From Bacteroidota bacterium (GTDB lineage Bacteria > Bacteroidota > Bacteroidia > B-17B0 > Aurantibacillaceae): a stretch of DNA of 64,000 nucleotides. Below the pieces are notes generated by a model. The model was not told the origin of the DNA and searched no databases. It worked only from the letters and a program-made list of their open reading frames with translations. This document shows, in pieces, positions 1 through 9,166 of the stretch. Location of the stretch: positions 1 through 64,000 of the forward strand of contig JAJONO010000015.1 of assembly GCA_021323535.1 (NCBI GenBank), written 5' to 3'. The position numbers were made by a program, and so were the translations under genes. Within the stretch, counting starts at the first letter, position 1, and each line of letters begins with the position of its first letter.

Positions 1-1514
1 GCATCAATGGTAATAAGAATGTTTCCATGAGTGATCATAATGCGAAGCAGTTCCTTTTCTTCCGCATCGAAACTCTGGATGTGTTTTTCCTCTTTGGTTT
101 CGGTTGAGAAATCTTCAGGAGGAACGTCATTGTTGATGAATGTTTCAGGCGTATTTTGTTGCGACGTTTTATTTTTAGAAGCAGCTTTCTGTCTTATCTT
201 ATTAACTTCTAACTGAAGAATAGATTCTTCAATTTCCATTACCGAAGAACAATCTTTAATGTAAATGCTTCTAATGATGTTGTCGGGGATCAGTGCAATA
301 CTCTCAACAATATCTTTGATAATGCCGGCGCGCTTAATAGGATCGTTCTTTGTTTCGGCCGTTAATTTCTTCGCTTTGAAAATGAGAAAATCCTGAACAT
401 TTTCTCTAAGGTAATTTTTGAATTCTTCAATGGTAACCTTTCTGCTGAATGAATCCGGATCATCATTATCCGGGAACATCAACAGCTTTACATTCATTCC
501 TTCTTCTAGTAAAAGAGGAATGGCGCGGTTGCTGGCTTTTTGTCCGGCCTCATCACCATCGTAAAGAACAACTATATTATTGGTAAAACGGTGAATTGAT
601 TTGATCTGTTCCACCGTTAACGATGTTCCGCTCGAAGCAACAACATTTTCAATTCCCGCCTGGTGCATGGCAATTACATCCATGTAACCTTCCACTAAAT
701 AACAGGTGTCCTGTTGCTGAATGGTTTTCTTCCCAAGCCATAATCCATATAGAATTTTACTCTTGTTGTAAATGTCTGTCTCGGGACTATTAATATACTT
801 GGCTGTTTTTTTATCGTTGCTTAAAGTTCTTCCTCCAAAGGCAACCACGCGTCCGCCATCGTCCTGTATAGGAAACATAACACGGCCAGCATAACGGTCG
901 AACACATCTTTTAAAGTAATTTCTGTTCCTTCAACATGGTTGTTGCTGAGGATGCTCATACCGGTTTTTACAAGATATTTCGGCTGATAATTTGCTTTTA
1001 CTGCATCTTCACTGAATGCCCTGCGTTCTTCAAGACTATAACCTAACTGAAATTTTTCAATGATATCGTCACGCAAACCGCGCTCTTTGAAATAACCCAG
1101 ACCAATGGATTTTCCTTCATCGGTGCTGAACATTTTCTCTGTAAAGTAACGTTGCGCGTACTGCATCACAATGAGCATGCTGTCGCGCTCGGTTTGTTTT
1201 TCTCTTTCTTCGGGTGTTATTTCGCGCTCAACAATTTCGATGGAATATTTTTTTGCCAGCCAGCGAAGAGCTTCCGGGTAAGAAAGCTGTAAATGATCCA
1301 TCACGAAGTTCACGGAATTTCCCGCTTTTCCGCAACCGAAACATTTGTAGATTCCCTTCACAGCAGAAACAGTGAACGACGGCGTTTTTTCACCGTGGAA
1401 AGGACAAAGTCCGAGTAGGTTCGTACCACGTTTTTTTAACGTGATAAACTCGCCGATGACTTCCTCAACCCGGGCCGCGTCAATGATCTTATCAACTGTT
1501 TCTTTAGGGATCAA
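1..1514 (-). CDS. dnaG: DNA primase DnaG, C-terminal part outside window
   Basis: This is the replicative primase that makes RNA primers at the fork. The gene is read on the lower strand and runs off the left edge, so only about 504 N-terminal codons are visible. The N-terminal CHC2 zinc-finger is clear (CPFHGEKTPSF, then CFGCG), followed by the catalytic core and the TOPRIM domain (VEGYMDV with the catalytic Glu, then YDGDEAG). I start it at TTG 1514, which gives MIPKETVDKII, the usual start of the family; no ATG is available there. The start lies only 38 bases from the start of the divergent hydrolase, so the two promoters must overlap. The identification is secure; the C-terminal DnaB-interacting domain cannot be judged. 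Confidence 0.95.
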   Translation of the reverse strand, partial: MIPKETVDKIIDAARVEEVIGEFITLKKRGTNLLGLCPFHGEKTPSFTVSAVKGIYKCFGCGKAGNSVNFVMDHLQLSYPEALRWLAKKYSIEIVEREITPEEREKQTERDSMLIVMQYAQRYFTEKMFSTDEGKSIGLGYFKERGLRDDIIEKFQLGYSLEERRAFSEDAVKANYQPKYLVKTGMSILSNNHVEGTEITLKDVFDRYAGRVMFPIQDDGGRVVAFGGRTLSNDKKTAKYINSPETDIYNKSKILYGLWLGKKTIQQQDTCYLVEGYMDVIAMHQAGIENVVASSGTSLTVEQIKSIHRFTNNIVVLYDGDEAGQKASNRAIPLLLEEGMNVKLLMFPDNDDPDSFSRKVTIEEFKNYLRENVQDFLIFKAKKLTAETKNDPIKRAGIIKDIVESIALIPDNIIRSIYIKDCSSVMEIEESILQLEVNKIRQKAASKNKTSQQNTPETFINNDVPPEDFSTETKEEKHIQSFDAEEKELLRIMITHGNILITID

Positions 1515-1552
1515 AATTGTTTATTTTTGAAGAATCTAAATTTAAATATAAA

Positions 1553-2899
1553 GTGATAAAGTTACGTTATTCTTCCCTCATTTTTGGCTTTATTTTAGCC
1601 GGATTCATGGGCAGGGCGCAGGATGAGCCTGTTAAAGACCCTTATATCATCCTCAGTAAAAAATTTATTGGCGCTGTAAAGCGAAATGAGCCCTGGAAGA
1701 ATTACAAATTTTTTGATACCACCTTTTACGGCAAAATGATCGAAGATCAAACCCTAAAGTCTATTGAACAATTTACTATGGCAAACGGCCCGATTGTAGC
1801 TATCGAAAAAACAGAATGCGATACACAGGGTTGTAAAATGGCCACAGCCACGGCAATAAAGGTTGCTAAAGGAAAATATTTATGGTACCAGTATTTCGAC
1901 CAGGGACAACGTATTCAACGCTTTGCTGTGGATACTTTCAATAAAGAACAATGGTTCTACAAAAAAGAAGCTCTAGAAAATACAAACTTTACACGTAAAG
2001 AAGTTCTTGTTGAAACCAGCGCTTTTATCAAACTTCCGGGAAGTCTATATCTTCCAACAACAGGAGCGAAGAAAAGTCCGCTTGTAATTTTTGTGCATGG
2101 CAGTGGCCCGCAGGACAGAAACCTGAGCGTGGGAAAAAACAAAGTGTTCCTTGACATGGCGCTTCAGTTGGTTCAGAAAGGTGTTGCTGTTCTTATCTAC
2201 GATAAACGCACTTACGTTTACCAATACCGCGATCCTTTTCCAATGGACAGTATGGATTACAATACCGAAACGGTAGATGATGCGGTAGCTGCTTTTCAGT
2301 ACGCGAAATCGTTCAAAGAAATTGATACCAATAGGATTTTTGTTGCAGGACATAGCCAGGGAGCCATGTGCGCGCCGTTGATCGCGAAAAAGTGTAAGGG
2401 CATGAGAGGCTTGATACTACTGGCGGCTCCGGGAAGAAGTTTGTTAGAAATGATTCCTGAACAACTTGATTACGTTGCTACCACTCAAACCAAAAACAAA
2501 GAACAATTTGAAAAAATGTCGGGCCAGATAAAATGGATGGTGAAAAACGCCCAGGCACTTGATCTGAATTTAAAGAGTAAAACCATGCTGCCATTCGGAG
2601 GTAAACCAAAATACTGGTTGTTCGACAGGAATTACAAAGCGCTCGAAGAAGCAAAAACTTTAACCATTCCAACTATTCTTTTACAAGGAGGAAGAGATTA
2701 TAATGTTACCAAAAAGGATTTCGATCTATGGAACGCAGCCATGGCCGGAAAATCAAATTTTAAATCGGTGTGGTACGAAGAGCTTGATCACATGTTTTTT
2801 GAAGGACAGGGAACAGCAAGGCCCCAGGATGTAGAAATTCCGAAACATGTGTCGAAAAAAGTCACTGCAAAAATGCTCGAGTTTATAGCAGTTAAATAA
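1553..2899 (+). CDS. secreted alpha/beta hydrolase
   Basis: Serine hydrolase, probably an exported esterase or peptidase-like enzyme. The frame opens at TTG 1517, but I prefer GTG 1553, because it puts a normal signal peptide (hydrophobic residues about 8-20, ending GRAQ) at the N-terminus. Residues about 25-130 form a small domain like those preceding hydrolases in DUF3887-type proteins. The hydrolase fold follows: oxyanion-side motif HGSGPQDRN at about 182, nucleophile Ser in GHSQG at about 268, acid Asp in GGRD at about 382 and His in LDHMF at about 413. The complete triad argues for activity; the substrate is unknown. It stands alone between dnaG and a T9SS gene. Confidence 0.82.
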   Translation: MIKLRYSSLIFGFILAGFMGRAQDEPVKDPYIILSKKFIGAVKRNEPWKNYKFFDTTFYGKMIEDQTLKSIEQFTMANGPIVAIEKTECDTQGCKMATATAIKVAKGKYLWYQYFDQGQRIQRFAVDTFNKEQWFYKKEALENTNFTRKEVLVETSAFIKLPGSLYLPTTGAKKSPLVIFVHGSGPQDRNLSVGKNKVFLDMALQLVQKGVAVLIYDKRTYVYQYRDPFPMDSMDYNTETVDDAVAAFQYAKSFKEIDTNRIFVAGHSQGAMCAPLIAKKCKGMRGLILLAAPGRSLLEMIPEQLDYVATTQTKNKEQFEKMSGQIKWMVKNAQALDLNLKSKTMLPFGGKPKYWLFDRNYKALEEAKTLTIPTILLQGGRDYNVTKKDFDLWNAAMAGKSNFKSVWYEELDHMFFEGQGTARPQDVEIPKHVSKKVTAKMLEFIAVK

Positions 2900-3002
2900 A
2901 TGTTCAAAAATCTTATCCTTTGTCTTATACTGAGTGAATAGGTTCTTTAAATGATTGAATAACTGAATTAAGAAGCGAAATTGGTATAATTTTATTCTCC
3001 CA

Positions 3003-4214
3003 ATGAGAATGAGATTAACCCCATTCATTTTGTTCCTGATTGTAATATCGTCGCAAGTTTCTTCGCAGACCTTACACGAGTATTTTTTTAATAATAGTTT
3101 AGCAGGTACCAATAGCGGACCAACTCTTACCCAGACTTTATCCTGTGGCGCAGCTGCAGGGGCTTTTGGTTCGCAAACCATTACAACAAGCGCAGGAACC
3201 TGTTCAGTGGCCAATGTGTTTTGCTTTAATGCCGGCGGTGGCGTAAGATACGATAACCCGAATTACATTACCAACCAGTACACTATTCACCTGTTCTTTA
3301 AATTTAATACCTTGGCCGGCTATTCCCGTGTTATCGATTTTTCGAACAACACCAGCGATAACGGAGTATATCTTTTAAATAACTGTCTTAATTTTTACCC
3401 AACCGGAAGTGTAGGCGCATGTACATTTGTGGCCAATACGTACTATCTAATGACCTTTGTGAGAAACAGCGCCGGATCAATTTCTGTATATGTGAACGGT
3501 ACTTTATTTACAACTTATAACGACGCTACCAATAATTATTACAGGCCCGCCACAAGTACAACACCAATTATTTTCTTTAAAGATGATAACGTAGTAACTT
3601 GTGAAGCAAAAGCCGGTTGTATAAAATACGCGTCCATTACTTCGGCCACTACGTCGGCTGCGGCTGTGGCAACTACATGGACAAACATCTGCTCCGTTGT
3701 TTTACCAATTGAATTAAGTTCGTTTAATGCGGTTGAAAAAGAAAATAAAACCTTGCTTAACTGGTCGACCATGACAGAAAGTAACAATGAAAAATTTGAA
3801 GTGGAAAGAAGCTCTGACGGAATTGACTTCGTAAAGATAGGTGAAGTAAAAGGAAATGGAAATTCGCATCGGGAAGTGGATTATAATTTTACAGATCATT
3901 CCCCTCTACGTGGGATAAACTATTACCGTTTAAAGCAGGTTGATTATTCCGGGGAATCAAGATACTCTTATCTTGTTAATACAAATTTTGAATCAAAGGC
4001 AAGATGTTTTTATCCCAATCCTACCGACGGAATAATTACGTTAGAACAAAAAGGAAGTAAGTCAGGCTTAAGCATTAAGAATATGCTTGGAGAAGAGGTG
4101 AAATTTATCAATGAAATTCCTGCCGATGGAAAAGTAGACTTGTTGGAATTACCTTCGGGAAGTTATATACTTATGATTGATGGTGTCGCCAATCGTCTTA
4201 TTATTGCCAAATAG
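3003..4214 (+). CDS. T9SS-exported LamG-like protein
   Basis: A secreted protein of 403 residues. It has an N-terminal signal peptide (to about residue 21) and a concanavalin/LamG-like beta-sandwich region (about 25-230, with the typical motif giving a displayed strand VYVNG). A linker module from LPIELSSFNA to about residue 325 resembles the fibronectin-like segment common before sorting tails. The last about 75 residues are a type A T9SS sorting domain (FYPNPTDGII ... LPSGSYILMI). The family route is Sec export followed by T9SS transport across the outer membrane, with tail cleavage. The ligand is not predictable; a carbohydrate or adhesive role is inference. Confidence 0.8.
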   Translation: MRMRLTPFILFLIVISSQVSSQTLHEYFFNNSLAGTNSGPTLTQTLSCGAAAGAFGSQTITTSAGTCSVANVFCFNAGGGVRYDNPNYITNQYTIHLFFKFNTLAGYSRVIDFSNNTSDNGVYLLNNCLNFYPTGSVGACTFVANTYYLMTFVRNSAGSISVYVNGTLFTTYNDATNNYYRPATSTTPIIFFKDDNVVTCEAKAGCIKYASITSATTSAAAVATTWTNICSVVLPIELSSFNAVEKENKTLLNWSTMTESNNEKFEVERSSDGIDFVKIGEVKGNGNSHREVDYNFTDHSPLRGINYYRLKQVDYSGESRYSYLVNTNFESKARCFYPNPTDGIITLEQKGSKSGLSIKNMLGEEVKFINEIPADGKVDLLELPSGSYILMIDGVANRLIIAK

Positions 4215-4300
4215 GTTGACGCTAATTTCGCAAATTAACGCGAGTATATTTTTTTTACACCTTTAGATTAGCGTAAATCCGCGCAATTCGTGTCAAAAAG
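4213..4300. repeat. degenerate intergenic inverted repeat
   Basis: The spacer between the convergent T9SS gene and pyrB holds two related AT/GC-alternating segments. One contains GACGCTAATTTCGC and the other TTAGCGTAAATCCGCGC, in partly inverted orientation. This resembles the short intergenic repeats scattered in many Bacteroidota chromosomes. No T-tract terminator is obvious apart from the run of eight T at about 4250. Confidence 0.4.
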
Positions 4301-4316
4301 TTTAAAGTTATTTTCG

Positions 4317-5243
4317 TTAAGCTTGTCGTCCTGCGAGCAGAAACATCACAGCCATTCTTACCGCTACACCGTTTTCAACCTGGTCGAGGATGATAGACTG
4401 TTTGCTATCTGCAACATCGCTTGTAATTTCCACACCACGATTGATAGGGCCGGGATGCATCACCACAATTTTTTTCGAGAGACCGTCGAGAATTTCTTTG
4501 TTGAGTCCGTACAACATGCTGTATTCTCTTAGTGAAGGAAAGTATTTTATGTCCTGGCGCTCGAGCTGAATACGCAGCATATTGGCCACATCGCACCATT
4601 CAAGGGCCTTGCGGAGATCTGGTTCTACTTCAACACCAAGAGAAGTAATGTATTTAGGAATGAGTGTGGTTGGTCCGCATACTTTCACAGAGGCGCCAAG
4701 TTTCTGCAGACAAAAAATATTGGATAAGGCAACACGTGAGTGAAGGATATCGCCTACGATCACAATTTTTTTACCTTTTACGGTTCCGAGTTTTTCGTGA
4801 ATAGAAAAGGCATCCAGAAGAGCCTGTGTTGGATGTTCGTGGGCTCCGTCGCCGGCGTTTATAATTCTTGAATTTACTTTTTTGGAGAGGAACACCGCGG
4901 CTCCCGGACTGGCGTGACGCATCACAATCATATCCACTTTCATAGCCAGAATGTTATTTACGGTATCTACCAGTGTTTCGCCTTTTTTAACTGAAGAACC
5001 GGAGGCTGAGAAGTTGATCACATCCGCACTAAGGCGTTTCTGGGCCAGTTCAAAAGAAAGTTTGGTACGTGTTGAGTTCTCGAAGAATAAGTTGGCTACA
5101 GTAATATCGCGGAGAGAAGGAACCTTTTTAATGGGGCGGTTGATGACTTCCTTAAAATTTTTAGCGGTGCTTAAAATAAGTTCAATGTCGTTTTTGTTGA
5201 GGTATTTTATTCCGAGGAGGTGATTGACGCTGAGGTGGCTCAT
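4317..5243 (-). CDS. pyrB: aspartate carbamoyltransferase catalytic chain
   Basis: Catalyses condensation of carbamoyl phosphate and aspartate, the committed step of pyrimidine synthesis, in the cytoplasm. The carbamoyl-phosphate motif STRT is at residues 57-60, HPTQ at 137-140, the aspartate-loop HPGPINRG near residue 268. The length of 308 residues matches the family. No pyrI regulatory chain is seen next to it, as expected in this phylum. It is last in the lower-strand series pyrR - DinB - pyrB, with an 83-base spacer after the DinB gene. Regulation through PyrR is plausible but no PyrR-binding attenuator is recognised here. Confidence 0.96.
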   Translation of the reverse strand: MSHLSVNHLLGIKYLNKNDIELILSTAKNFKEVINRPIKKVPSLRDITVANLFFENSTRTKLSFELAQKRLSADVINFSASGSSVKKGETLVDTVNNILAMKVDMIVMRHASPGAAVFLSKKVNSRIINAGDGAHEHPTQALLDAFSIHEKLGTVKGKKIVIVGDILHSRVALSNIFCLQKLGASVKVCGPTTLIPKYITSLGVEVEPDLRKALEWCDVANMLRIQLERQDIKYFPSLREYSMLYGLNKEILDGLSKKIVVMHPGPINRGVEITSDVADSKQSIILDQVENGVAVRMAVMFLLAGRQA

Positions 5244-5326
5244 TAGTTTTTGAAATCTTAAATTTCAAAAGTCAAAGATAGCCTTAAAATCCGAACCAGA
5301 AAATAAAGTTTTAGACAAAATTTGAA

Positions 5327-5836
5327 TTATCTGAGATAACGGTCACGGATAACGTTCATGTGATGGATAGGATGTCCGCAGATAATGAATCCCAGGGCCA
5401 GAACGCTCACTTTTCCGGCTTTTGTTTCGCCCAGTTTCTGAAGATCGGTTTCGTCCATGGATTCAAACAGCAACTGGGTACTTTTTCTGACTGCTTCAAA
5501 TTCTTCAATAATGTTCTTTAATGTGCGTCGCGAAGCATTACAGTTTTTAGCGTACTCGTTTTCGTCAAAGGAATGGAGCGGAGTGGAGTCGTTCCGTAAA
5601 AACCGTAAAGTTCTGTAAGCAAAAATCCTTTCTGCATCACAAATGTGAAGGATCACTTCTTTAACCGACCATTTATTATCAACATATTTAAAATCTCCTT
5701 TAGCTTCAGGGATTGAATTAAGAAAAGAGAAAACAGTAGTTGTGTTGTTGGTAAATATTTGCCTGATGTTATCACCTTCAACAAGTGAAATGTAGGTTTC
5801 GAAATATTCGGGATAAGTTCCTTTAATTGGTTTCAT
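5327..5836 (-). CDS. DinB superfamily protein
   Basis: A 169-residue four-helix-bundle protein of the DinB/YfiT superfamily, whose members use a metal-bound His triad and often transfer thiols. The first His is in VILHICDAE (about residue 84) and the other two are in the GHPIHHMNV segment near the C-terminus. It lies between pyrR and pyrB on the same strand, so it is probably co-transcribed, but nothing links it functionally to pyrimidines. Substrate unknown; a bacillithiol-dependent reaction is possible because other bacillithiol-family genes occur in this window. Confidence 0.75.
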   Translation of the reverse strand: MKPIKGTYPEYFETYISLVEGDNIRQIFTNNTTTVFSFLNSIPEAKGDFKYVDNKWSVKEVILHICDAERIFAYRTLRFLRNDSTPLHSFDENEYAKNCNASRRTLKNIIEEFEAVRKSTQLLFESMDETDLQKLGETKAGKVSVLALGFIICGHPIHHMNVIRDRYLR

Positions 5837-5876
5837 ATTTTTTTAAGCCTCGGATTTCACAGATTTCCAGGATTAC

Positions 5877-5920
5877 ATTTTGCCATCTGCGATCCCGATA
5901 ACTATCGGGAGTGGCAAAAC
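5877..5920. repeat. nested inverted repeat between pyrR and DinB gene
   Basis: Two stems are nested: outer TTTGCCA/TGGCAAA and inner TCCCGATA (5893-5900) with TATCGGGA (5903-5910). It may form a hairpin in the pyrR transcript, but it is not followed by a T run on the lower strand, so it looks more like a dispersed palindromic repeat than a terminator. Related CCCGATAGTTATC-type sequence recurs at 36843 and a weaker relative lies near 20558. Confidence 0.6.
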
Positions 5921-5926
5921 CTGCGG

Positions 5927-6460
5927 TTATTTATTAAGCAAAGTCACTTTATCTTTTCCATCGGTTTCAGTCCATTCCACTTTCACATTCTGGCTCTCGA
6001 TAGAGTCAATTACAATCCCGGTATATTTTGCCTGGATGGGAACGTGACGTGAAAAGCGACGATCTACCAGAACGAGTAATTCAACATCTTTCGGTCGTCC
6101 GAATGCGAGCATGGCATCTAATCCGGCGCGAATGGTTCTTCCGGTGAATAATACATCATCGATCAGGATCACATTTTTATCTTCAATAATAAAATCGATG
6201 TTGGTTTTATTGGGAATAAGTTCTTTTTTTCTGAAATCGTCGCGGTAAAAAGTAATATCCAACTCGCCACAATTTATTTTTTTTGATTTGAGTATTTTCT
6301 CAAGTTCTTTTTTGATGCGGTGAGCCAGGAAAATGCCGCGTGGCTGTAATCCAATCAGGGCGGAGTTTTTAAAATCGTTGTGGATTTCAATCAACTGGTG
6401 ACAAAGACGTTTGATAATGATATCGAACTGTTCCTTTTCTAATAAAATTTTTGGCTTCAC
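5927..6460 (-). CDS. pyrR: PyrR: uracil phosphoribosyltransferase / pyrimidine regulator
   Basis: Phosphoribosyltransferase-fold protein of 177 residues. The PRPP-binding signature DDVLFTGRT is at residues 101-109, and GLQPRG at about 37-42 is the phosphate loop. In Firmicutes PyrR binds pyr mRNA to attenuate transcription and has weak uracil phosphoribosyltransferase activity; in Bacteroidota the RNA-binding role is less clear. The start codon is GTG at 6460; no ATG lies near. It heads the lower-strand group with a DinB gene and pyrB, which supports the pyrimidine assignment. Confidence 0.9.
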   Translation of the reverse strand: MKPKILLEKEQFDIIIKRLCHQLIEIHNDFKNSALIGLQPRGIFLAHRIKKELEKILKSKKINCGELDITFYRDDFRKKELIPNKTNIDFIIEDKNVILIDDVLFTGRTIRAGLDAMLAFGRPKDVELLVLVDRRFSRHVPIQAKYTGIVIDSIESQNVKVEWTETDGKDKVTLLNK

Positions 6461-6499
6461 TTGGCTGTATTAGAGGCTTAAAAGTACTATTTTTTTAAA

Positions 6500-6538
6500 C
6501 AAATAAAAACCCCGGCTGCAATTGGCAACCAGGGTTAG
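6500..6538 (-). terminator. terminator of the 6555 T9SS gene
   Basis: On the lower strand an AACCCtGG arm pairs with CCgGGGTT (one mismatch), followed by a T-rich tract TTTTTATTTG. It lies 17 bases after the stop of the 6555-9020 gene and separates it from pyrR. Confidence 0.7.
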
Positions 6539-6554
6539 TTTGAGAAGAGAATAC

Positions 6555-9020
6555 TTATTCTTTTATAATACTTTTTACAATCACTTCACCACCCGTAAAA
6601 GCTTTTACAAGGTATATTCCTTTTTCAAGGTTTGAAATGTTTATTTCGGCATTGGCTTTGTCAATTGTTTGACTTTTTACCTTGCGGCCCATTGCGTCGT
6701 ATACTTCGAGTGTATAAGCTTCCTTAAAGGATTCGATGCTGAGGTTATAAATACCGTTAGAAGGATTAGGATAAATGGTCATTGAATTCATTTTCATTTC
6801 AGATGAATTTATTTTGCCGCTGTAATCAGGTGTATCAAATACATCTTCGATTGTAAATACAGGCTTACCATTTGCAGTTCTGCAATTATCACATAAATGA
6901 ATTGCTTTTGAAACCTGTATCCACGGACAAGATCCGGTGATCCATGTTCCCCTGGTAATTTTGTATTTTTTATTGGTAATGAATTCTCCAACAGGAGGTG
7001 TACCACAATTAATAATATTAGTGCCCACATAACCAGAGAACTGATTTGGGCCAACACCGTACGACCACCAGCAAGATGGATTAGATGCACTTGTGTTTGG
7101 AATAATAGCTCCGGTTATTGGATCTATTTCGTCAACAAACCACGCATAACCAAAATTGGGATTCGATAAGGCATTGGATACAAGCGGAACAGCGGTAGCG
7201 GTATAAGATGGACTGCCAGGATTTAAATAACCTCCTAAACCAAAGTTAGGATTGTTAACATCAACATTCAGGACATGATAATCTACGCCAGAGCATCCAT
7301 ATTGATTGGTTACCAGTAATGTAAAGGTAGTTGTTGTGGTTCGGGTCAATGCAATGCATTGGGTTGTTCCCGATTTTGCCGGCGACCAGCTTAAAGAATA
7401 ATTAGGAGCAGGCATATAGTTAGAACATAATGTCGCTGTTGATCCATAACAAACCAGAGTAGGGCCGGAAATTACCGGAGTAGGGGTGCATGAAACGTAA
7501 ATTACTGTATTGGTTGCCGACCACGTTACACAAGGTAAATTCTGAAGAGCCAGTTTGATGCTATAATATTTATTACATGGGGCCTGTGTTCCATTAGGAA
7601 AATTAAAAAATCCTGGTGAACCCGAAAACCAACCGGAATAAGAATAAGTAGGTGAAGCTACCGGAACCCCCTGGGCATCTGATTCTATAATCTCCCAATA
7701 ATGATTTACACAATTTAAATTACCGATCGCGTAGCCCGTCGCATTAATCGGAGAACCACTGCAGATAACTGTACTGGTTAAAGAAACAGATGGAGTTAGA
7801 ACCGGGTTAGGGTTCAACGTTACGTTTACGGTAGTCTGAATCGGACAATCTGTTGTGGTGAAAGAAGCTGAAACGGTATATGTTGTATTTCCATTTGGTG
7901 ATACAGCAAGCGTGTTGGTTGAAGTAACTGTAGATGAACCTGCTGTCCATGTATAACTTACAAAGCCAGGAGTTGCAGTAAGGGTAACTGTATTACCTGC
8001 GCAAAATAACGTATTTGAAGCTGTTGCCGTTAATGTAGGGATAGCTGAACAATTATTAAAAACAGTTATATCGTCCACTTCTCCACGAACACGCCTGAAT
8101 TTTGAACCTGATATATGGGCAAAATTCTGAATCGTAGTAAGATTTTCTACATCCGCCTGGATCAAAAAACATTGCGGAGAACCCGGAACGTGGGTCGTCA
8201 TACCAGCATTAGAGAATACGCTTATCCTGCAATTGGTAGGCGATAAACGCTCCAATCTCACCCAATAGTTGGTGCCTGTGTTGGGCAAGGCAATTCCCCT
8301 GGAATAATTTATAGGCGGAGCTGCCGGATTATTAGCAACAACAGTTGTACCGAAAAGGCTCGACAAACCATTTATCGCATGGCCATATATTCTCCATCCG
8401 ATTTTTGCAGGTGTCACGCTCTGATCTGCCTGAACCGTTGAATTAAATGACTGATCATTATCGTTATTGGGAATTTGATTATTAGGATCGCCTGAATTAC
8501 TACTGTATCCAAAAGCAATAAGTGAAGCAAAAATCCCATCCTGGTTAGAGGTCTGATCAATACTTTCAGCGTCTGCACCTCCTGTACCTGAGCATCCCCA
8601 ATCTGCGCCAGGGGTACCGGTAATAACACCTTGAGGGCAAAGGCTACCTGCTGTAAAACCCATAAAAGTATGAGAAACGCCGTTACCATCAGATATTCTC
8701 AACCTGCATTCTGCTCTCCATATGTTATTGCTTAATGTACCGGGCAACGGTCTGAAAAGCCTTACCTCTCTGTTATTGTGAACCCCATTTGTATTGCTTG
8801 GATTGCATTCAGGATTATGCATATGCATTTCTCCAGCCGAAATATCAATTGTTCCGTTACCGTTCGCCGGATCAACAGATGTCCAGCCGGCAGAAGAATT
8901 AAAATTATCCTGGAAAAATGGAGTGACGCATGGAGCCTGACTCTTGATTTGATTGTTAAGAAACAGGCATGCTGCAAGCATAAAGGTTTGCCTGCCTAAA
9001 TAATTGAGTGTTTTTTTCAT
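6555..9020 (-). CDS. large T9SS-exported protein with Ig-like/PKD-type region
   Basis: Secreted protein of 821 residues. A signal peptide ends near residue 28 (NNQIKSQ). The N-terminal about 300 residues form a domain of unknown type with many Asn/Gly turns (NFNSSAGWTSVDP near its start), perhaps a lectin-like sandwich. From about residue 330 come Thr/Ser-rich repeats typical of Ig-like or PKD modules (TLTATASNT, YTWTAGSSTV, NTTYTVSAS). The last about 75 residues are a T9SS sorting tail (IYPNPSNGIYNLSI ... LEKGIYLVKA). No catalytic motif was found. A rho-independent terminator follows. A structural or adhesive role at the cell surface is inference. Confidence 0.75.
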   Translation of the reverse strand: MKKTLNYLGRQTFMLAACLFLNNQIKSQAPCVTPFFQDNFNSSAGWTSVDPANGNGTIDISAGEMHMHNPECNPSNTNGVHNNREVRLFRPLPGTLSNNIWRAECRLRISDGNGVSHTFMGFTAGSLCPQGVITGTPGADWGCSGTGGADAESIDQTSNQDGIFASLIAFGYSSNSGDPNNQIPNNDNDQSFNSTVQADQSVTPAKIGWRIYGHAINGLSSLFGTTVVANNPAAPPINYSRGIALPNTGTNYWVRLERLSPTNCRISVFSNAGMTTHVPGSPQCFLIQADVENLTTIQNFAHISGSKFRRVRGEVDDITVFNNCSAIPTLTATASNTLFCAGNTVTLTATPGFVSYTWTAGSSTVTSTNTLAVSPNGNTTYTVSASFTTTDCPIQTTVNVTLNPNPVLTPSVSLTSTVICSGSPINATGYAIGNLNCVNHYWEIIESDAQGVPVASPTYSYSGWFSGSPGFFNFPNGTQAPCNKYYSIKLALQNLPCVTWSATNTVIYVSCTPTPVISGPTLVCYGSTATLCSNYMPAPNYSLSWSPAKSGTTQCIALTRTTTTTFTLLVTNQYGCSGVDYHVLNVDVNNPNFGLGGYLNPGSPSYTATAVPLVSNALSNPNFGYAWFVDEIDPITGAIIPNTSASNPSCWWSYGVGPNQFSGYVGTNIINCGTPPVGEFITNKKYKITRGTWITGSCPWIQVSKAIHLCDNCRTANGKPVFTIEDVFDTPDYSGKINSSEMKMNSMTIYPNPSNGIYNLSIESFKEAYTLEVYDAMGRKVKSQTIDKANAEINISNLEKGIYLVKAFTGGEVIVKSIIKE

Positions 9021-9099
9021 GTTGTTTTATAAGTTACCTACTCTTTTAAAGCTTTTCGGTTAACGCTCCGGGGAAATGGAGTCGCAAAATTATTGAGCA

Positions 9100-9146
9100 G
9101 GTAAATAAAAATCACGACCGTTCACTCAGTAAAACGGCCGTGGTCA
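9100..9146 (-). terminator. terminator of the LytTR regulator gene
   Basis: Read on the lower strand, CACGGCCG pairs with CGGTCGTG (two G-T pairs) around a 14-base loop and is followed by ATTTTTATTT. It lies just past the stop of the 9167-9886 gene and 80 bases before the start of the next gene. Confidence 0.6.
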
Positions 9147-9166
9147 CAAAACCTAGTAAGAGGTTT

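Noticed and set aside
1517-1552. Start of the hydrolase at TTG 1517
   Set aside because: It would add 12 charged residues before the signal peptide; GTG 1553 gives a standard signal sequence.
2753-3214. 153-codon lower-strand open frame
   Set aside because: It lies antisense to the hydrolase end and T9SS gene start, has no family likeness and follows from codon use on the other strand.
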